This document shows positions 61,050 to 64,000 of a DNA stretch of 64,000 bases, piece by piece. Made by a program: the position numbers and the translations under genes. Source of the stretch: Oscillospiraceae bacterium (GTDB taxonomy: Bacteria; Bacillota; Clostridia; Oscillospirales; Acutalibacteraceae); contig SVQH01000009.1 of NCBI GenBank assembly GCA_015065425.1, positions 1 through 64,000 on the forward strand, in the 5' to 3' direction. The notes under the pieces are model-generated. The model was given only the letters and a program-made list of their open reading frames with translations, ran no database searches and had not been told where the DNA came from. The first letter of the stretch is position 1. Every line of letters starts with the position of its first letter.

Positions 61050-62708
61050 TTATTGTTCTCTGTTCATTATTGCTGCATATCGCAGAAGCTCTTTTCGTGA
61101 AGAAACACCTAATTTACTGTAAATGTTTTTGTTATGATATTTAAGTGTATTCTCTTTAATTCCCAGTATTTTCATAATTTCACTTGCGTGTTTTCCTTCA
61201 ATATACAAGTCAAATACTGTTCTTTCCGTAGGCGTAAGTGTACTGAGATTATCAAGAAACTGCTGATATAAAAGAGGATCAACTTCCTGCTTTCGTGAAT
61301 AGGCAAGGCGGGAAAGTTCAAGTTGCGTCTTTTCATATTCAGAACGGAGTTTAAGGCTGTCTTCCTCTTTTTGCTTTATGTGGTCTTCATATTTTTTGTC
61401 TTTTTCTGCAAGAAAATCAAACAAGTCACTGATTTCATGATAGTTTGTTGAGTTTCGTTCCTCATGGGATTCATGTTTTATTGAATGAAATGCTTCTGAA
61501 ATAGGCCGAAGATAACGTTTGCTGATAAAATATGAAATAACGATACTGAATAAAATAAGTGTGACTGCCGTAATTATAAAGTAAAACAGATTTCCGTTGA
61601 TTGCAGAGGTGAGCTCCTGTTTATCCAATAAAACTGCAATTGACCAGCTTTCAGAGTCCTTATATGCGGAATTTGAAGGGTAAAGAATAATTTCCTCCGT
61701 CAATCCGCCGAAACTTCCGTTTTTATTTGAAAAATATACAACTCCGTTATTCTTTTCTGTGAACTCCAGATTATGCTCCCAGCGTGTTCCCGTAAGATAG
61801 AGATTTCCGGCTATTAATCCCTCTGAGGTAATTAAATCTGAACCGTTTCTCGGAGCCATTGCAGTGAAAATATTATTGTATGTGCCGCCTTCGGGAGAAT
61901 AATTTTCCTTAAACAGACGGTCGCTGATTTCAATTCCGCATATTCCGAAAACCGTACCGTCACTGCCTCTCATTGGTACACACAAAAGAAAACCCGATTC
62001 ACTGTTTCCTTTAAGTGTAATTCTTCCGCTCCAGTAATACAGTCTTGAAATCGGAAGCTGCGGATTGTTTTTTGCCGTATCAATAGTTTTTTTGAAGAAA
62101 TCCTGACCGGATATGTCAAATTCCATTATCCATTGACCGAGAAGCATAATATTATTCTCTCTTGCAATTTTTGCCGGTCCTCTTAAAAAGTGGAGGTCAA
62201 CGCCGACGGAGTCCGTTGAGGTTGGCTGGGTCTTTTTTATGAATATGCCGGATTTGCGATTTCCGTTTTCACTTTTATTTTCTGTTACACTTGCATCAAG
62301 AATAACAAAAACACCACCGCAGTATTCATTTTTGATTGTATTTACGAGTGTCGGCATAAAACGGGACAGCAGTGGCTCTATCATTTCGGGATGGCTTGAC
62401 AATTCAGAAGGTGAAATATTGCGGCTCTGAAAAAATTCTTCTCCCAATTTTACGGTTTCTTCCGCTATTTCAATCCCTCTGAGAGATGTAAGTCCGAAAT
62501 TTTTGTTGATTTCTTCTGCTATTATGGATAATTCTGTTGAAATGTGATTTTTGACAGAATTTTCCTCCCCGCCGTTTATACCGAAAAGTGAAAGTGTAAG
62601 AGAGAATGAAACTATGAGAAAAATTGAAACTGAAAGAAAAAATAAAAGAAGCCTGCGATGAAGAGTGGTTTTTCTCGATTTTTTTTTAGTCTGTTTGTTT
62701 TTTTTCAT
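61050..62708 (-). CDS. membrane-bound one-component regulator: sensor domain + LuxR HTH
   Basis: 552 aa. A basic start (KKNKQTKKKSRK) and first membrane helix about 21-44, an extracytoplasmic region of about 325 residues resembling a dCACHE sensor, a second helix about 374-396, a coiled-coil linker about 420-475 and a LuxR-type helix-turn-helix at about 491-550 (LTPTERTVFDLYIEGKHASEIMKILGIKENTLKYHNKNIYSKL). There is no kinase or receiver domain, so the protein would bind DNA from the membrane. It lies 64 bases downstream of the solute-binding protein gene and may respond to the same ligand. Ribosome site AAGGGGGA. Confidence 0.85.
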   Translation of the reverse strand: MKKNKQTKKKSRKTTLHRRLLLFFLSVSIFLIVSFSLTLSLFGINGGEENSVKNHISTELSIIAEEINKNFGLTSLRGIEIAEETVKLGEEFFQSRNISPSELSSHPEMIEPLLSRFMPTLVNTIKNEYCGGVFVILDASVTENKSENGNRKSGIFIKKTQPTSTDSVGVDLHFLRGPAKIARENNIMLLGQWIMEFDISGQDFFKKTIDTAKNNPQLPISRLYYWSGRITLKGNSESGFLLCVPMRGSDGTVFGICGIEISDRLFKENYSPEGGTYNNIFTAMAPRNGSDLITSEGLIAGNLYLTGTRWEHNLEFTEKNNGVVYFSNKNGSFGGLTEEIILYPSNSAYKDSESWSIAVLLDKQELTSAINGNLFYFIITAVTLILFSIVISYFISKRYLRPISEAFHSIKHESHEERNSTNYHEISDLFDFLAEKDKKYEDHIKQKEEDSLKLRSEYEKTQLELSRLAYSRKQEVDPLLYQQFLDNLSTLTPTERTVFDLYIEGKHASEIMKILGIKENTLKYHNKNIYSKLGVSSRKELLRYAAIMNREQ

Positions 62709-62771
62709 AGTTTATCCCCCTTTCCTTAAATATCGGTGTATATAAAGTGAGAAAACAGTGGTCTGTATTCT

Positions 62772-64000
62772 TTATTGTGAAAATACGGAAATTAACTCAG
62801 AAAGAGCTTCGTTTGAATCAACCGTATCACCGCTTATAAATTTATCTGAGCTTTTATTCATAATGTCAATAAATTTTTTCTCAAAAACTGATGAATCATT
62901 GTCAAAAGAAGAGTAATTAGGTGCCGTAAAGAAATTGTATTCTGAATACATCGCAAGAACACTTGTCAGCATCTTTTTTATGCGTATGTCGCTTAACGAT
63001 TCAAACTGTGAGGGTAAATCTGTTTCAAATGCCTGTTTTGTAACAGGTAAATAACCTGTTTTTGCAATAAATCTGATGTTCTGTTCGGGGGAAGTGAGCC
63101 ATTTAATAAAGGTGCAAGCCGCTTTTTCTTTTTCTTCAGTTGATTTTGCAACCATCAATCCTCCGCCTCTTTGCAGGGCGGTTTTTTTCCCGCCTTCAAA
63201 AACAGGGTAGGGAAGAATATCATAAGTGACCTGCTCTACAGTGCCGTCAGAATAGGTTATTGTATCACCGTAAAACAGTATCCCTGCAGAGGAGCCTGTA
63301 GAGCAAACAATATCCCCTGTTTTTGAAAGGTCGGAGGAGTATCCGTCATAAATGGCAAAACCGCCTTGTACACATGGGGTGAATATTTCGTTGAATATAT
63401 AACTGAATTCATCATTGTTAAGTGAAAGTCCGTTGTTATCAAAGATACTCGAGCCGAGCTGTGCACTGCCTGCTTCTGTAAGATTAAACCACGAATCTGC
63501 AGAAAAGAATTGTTTTCCTTCGCTGTAAGAATAATAATCCGTTGCAAGCTCTGCAATTCCTTCAAAAGTTGCAAGATCACTTTCGTCAGCACCGGTTGCG
63601 GCTGCAAATTTATCAAATAACGTTCTGTTAAGATACAATACTTCTGTAGATTTTGCTATTGGAAAAACATACAATCCGCCATCGTCAAGTTTACCTTCGG
63701 TAATAAATGCTTCTACATATAAATCAAGTTCGTCAGAGGAAAAATAATCGTTAAGGTTTACAAGCATATTGTTTTCCGTAAATTTTATTGCAGTTTTCGG
63801 ATATCCGGTAAAAATATCGGGAATTTCAGGAGCACCGGGATCACCGTTTGCTATCATGTCAAGACTCTGATTAAGCTCGGAGCTTGAGGAAATTGCAGTA
63901 ACATTAATTATTATTCCGTTATCTTTTCCTTCAGTGCTGTTGAACTCATCAATAAGCAGATCCATTGTTTCTTGCATATCTCCACCGTAATTGTGCCACA
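62772..64000 (-). CDS. ABC transporter extracellular solute-binding protein (5' end beyond window)
   Basis: At least 409 aa; the N-terminus is cut at the window edge (reading WHNYGGDMQETMDLLI at the edge, so ATG 63977 is internal). Family-1 sugar-binding features: NDFFSSDELDLYVEAFI, GGLYVFPIAKSTEVLYLNRTLFDKFA, ALQRGGGLMVAKSTEEKEKAACTFIKWLTSPEQNIRFIAKTGYLPVTKQAF. This is the usual mark of carbohydrate uptake binding proteins. The permease genes are presumably beyond 64000 or elsewhere. The LuxR-type regulator follows in the same direction. Confidence 0.9.
   Translation of the reverse strand, partial: WHNYGGDMQETMDLLIDEFNSTEGKDNGIIINVTAISSSSELNQSLDMIANGDPGAPEIPDIFTGYPKTAIKFTENNMLVNLNDYFSSDELDLYVEAFITEGKLDDGGLYVFPIAKSTEVLYLNRTLFDKFAAATGADESDLATFEGIAELATDYYSYSEGKQFFSADSWFNLTEAGSAQLGSSIFDNNGLSLNNDEFSYIFNEIFTPCVQGGFAIYDGYSSDLSKTGDIVCSTGSSAGILFYGDTITYSDGTVEQVTYDILPYPVFEGGKKTALQRGGGLMVAKSTEEKEKAACTFIKWLTSPEQNIRFIAKTGYLPVTKQAFETDLPSQFESLSDIRIKKMLTSVLAMYSEYNFFTAPNYSSFDNDSSVFEKKFIDIMNKSSDKFISGDTVDSNEALSELISVFSQ

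Overview
The window looks like chromosome from an anaerobic Firmicute of class Clostridia, probably a gut or rumen Ruminococcus/Oscillospiraceae-type bacterium. The evidence is: consensus SigA-like promoters (TTGACA, 17-bp spacing, TATAAT), strong Shine-Dalgarno sites and intrinsic terminators; T-box leaders; the Firmicute order nusB-xseA-xseB-ispA-dxs-tlyA-nadK-argR-recN; ferredoxin-linked enzymes; an anaerobic sulfatase-maturase; and cohesin and dockerin modules with several glycoside hydrolases. No rRNA, CRISPR array, intact prophage or transposase was seen. Species-level placement is not possible from the text alone.

Layout. 1-1740: tail of an exported protein, then a ferredoxin-thioredoxin-reductase-like protein, thioredoxin and a GH43-like enzyme. 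1763-11850: the most interesting region, two T-box-controlled units in a row. The first (leader read as Leu/CUC) carries a LeuA-like protein that has lost its catalytic metal ligands and a TIM-barrel/acyl-CoA-synthetase fusion. The second (leader read as Ile/AUC) carries an HTH-cupin/acyl-CoA-synthetase fusion, a P-loop NTPase and the four subunits of a ferredoxin-dependent 2-oxoacid oxidoreductase. Because T-boxes switch genes on when an amino acid is scarce, the set is best read as making branched-chain amino acids from branched short-chain acids: activation to acyl-CoA, reductive carboxylation to the 2-oxoacid, then transamination elsewhere.

12297-16699: M20 peptidase, dockerin protein, pyridoxal-type kinase, esterase. 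16896-26212: the housekeeping run nusB to recN. 26432-29884: a large surface protein with seven tandem repeats. 30011-35381: LURP-one-like protein, two metallophosphoesterases, NUDIX hydrolase, gamma-carbonic anhydrase-like protein, ketopantoate-reductase-like protein and a decayed third metallophosphoesterase. 35462-36808: an AT-rich cassette (XRE regulator, twin palindromic operators, Cys-rich small protein, HELCH metalloprotein). 36871-46071: S51 peptidase, DUF554, guaB, proBAC, aldo-keto reductase, rhamnosidase-like enzyme. 46200-52213: sulfatase and its maturase, beta-mannosidase. 52391-61000: PstS-like cluster, two tRNA-Ser genes, GH16, SDR, an Old Yellow Enzyme-type reductase and a cohesin/dockerin/transglutaminase protein. 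61050-64000: membrane-anchored LuxR-type regulator and a sugar-type solute-binding protein cut by the window edge.

Three intergenic regions (about 12000, 49380 and 53910) hold arrays of short, sequence-variable hairpins separated by a conserved 9-base spacer, AGTGATATT. The spacer is in one orientation in the left half and reverse-complemented in the right half. This is the inverse of a CRISPR layout (constant spacer, variable palindromes), and I do not recognise it as a named element.
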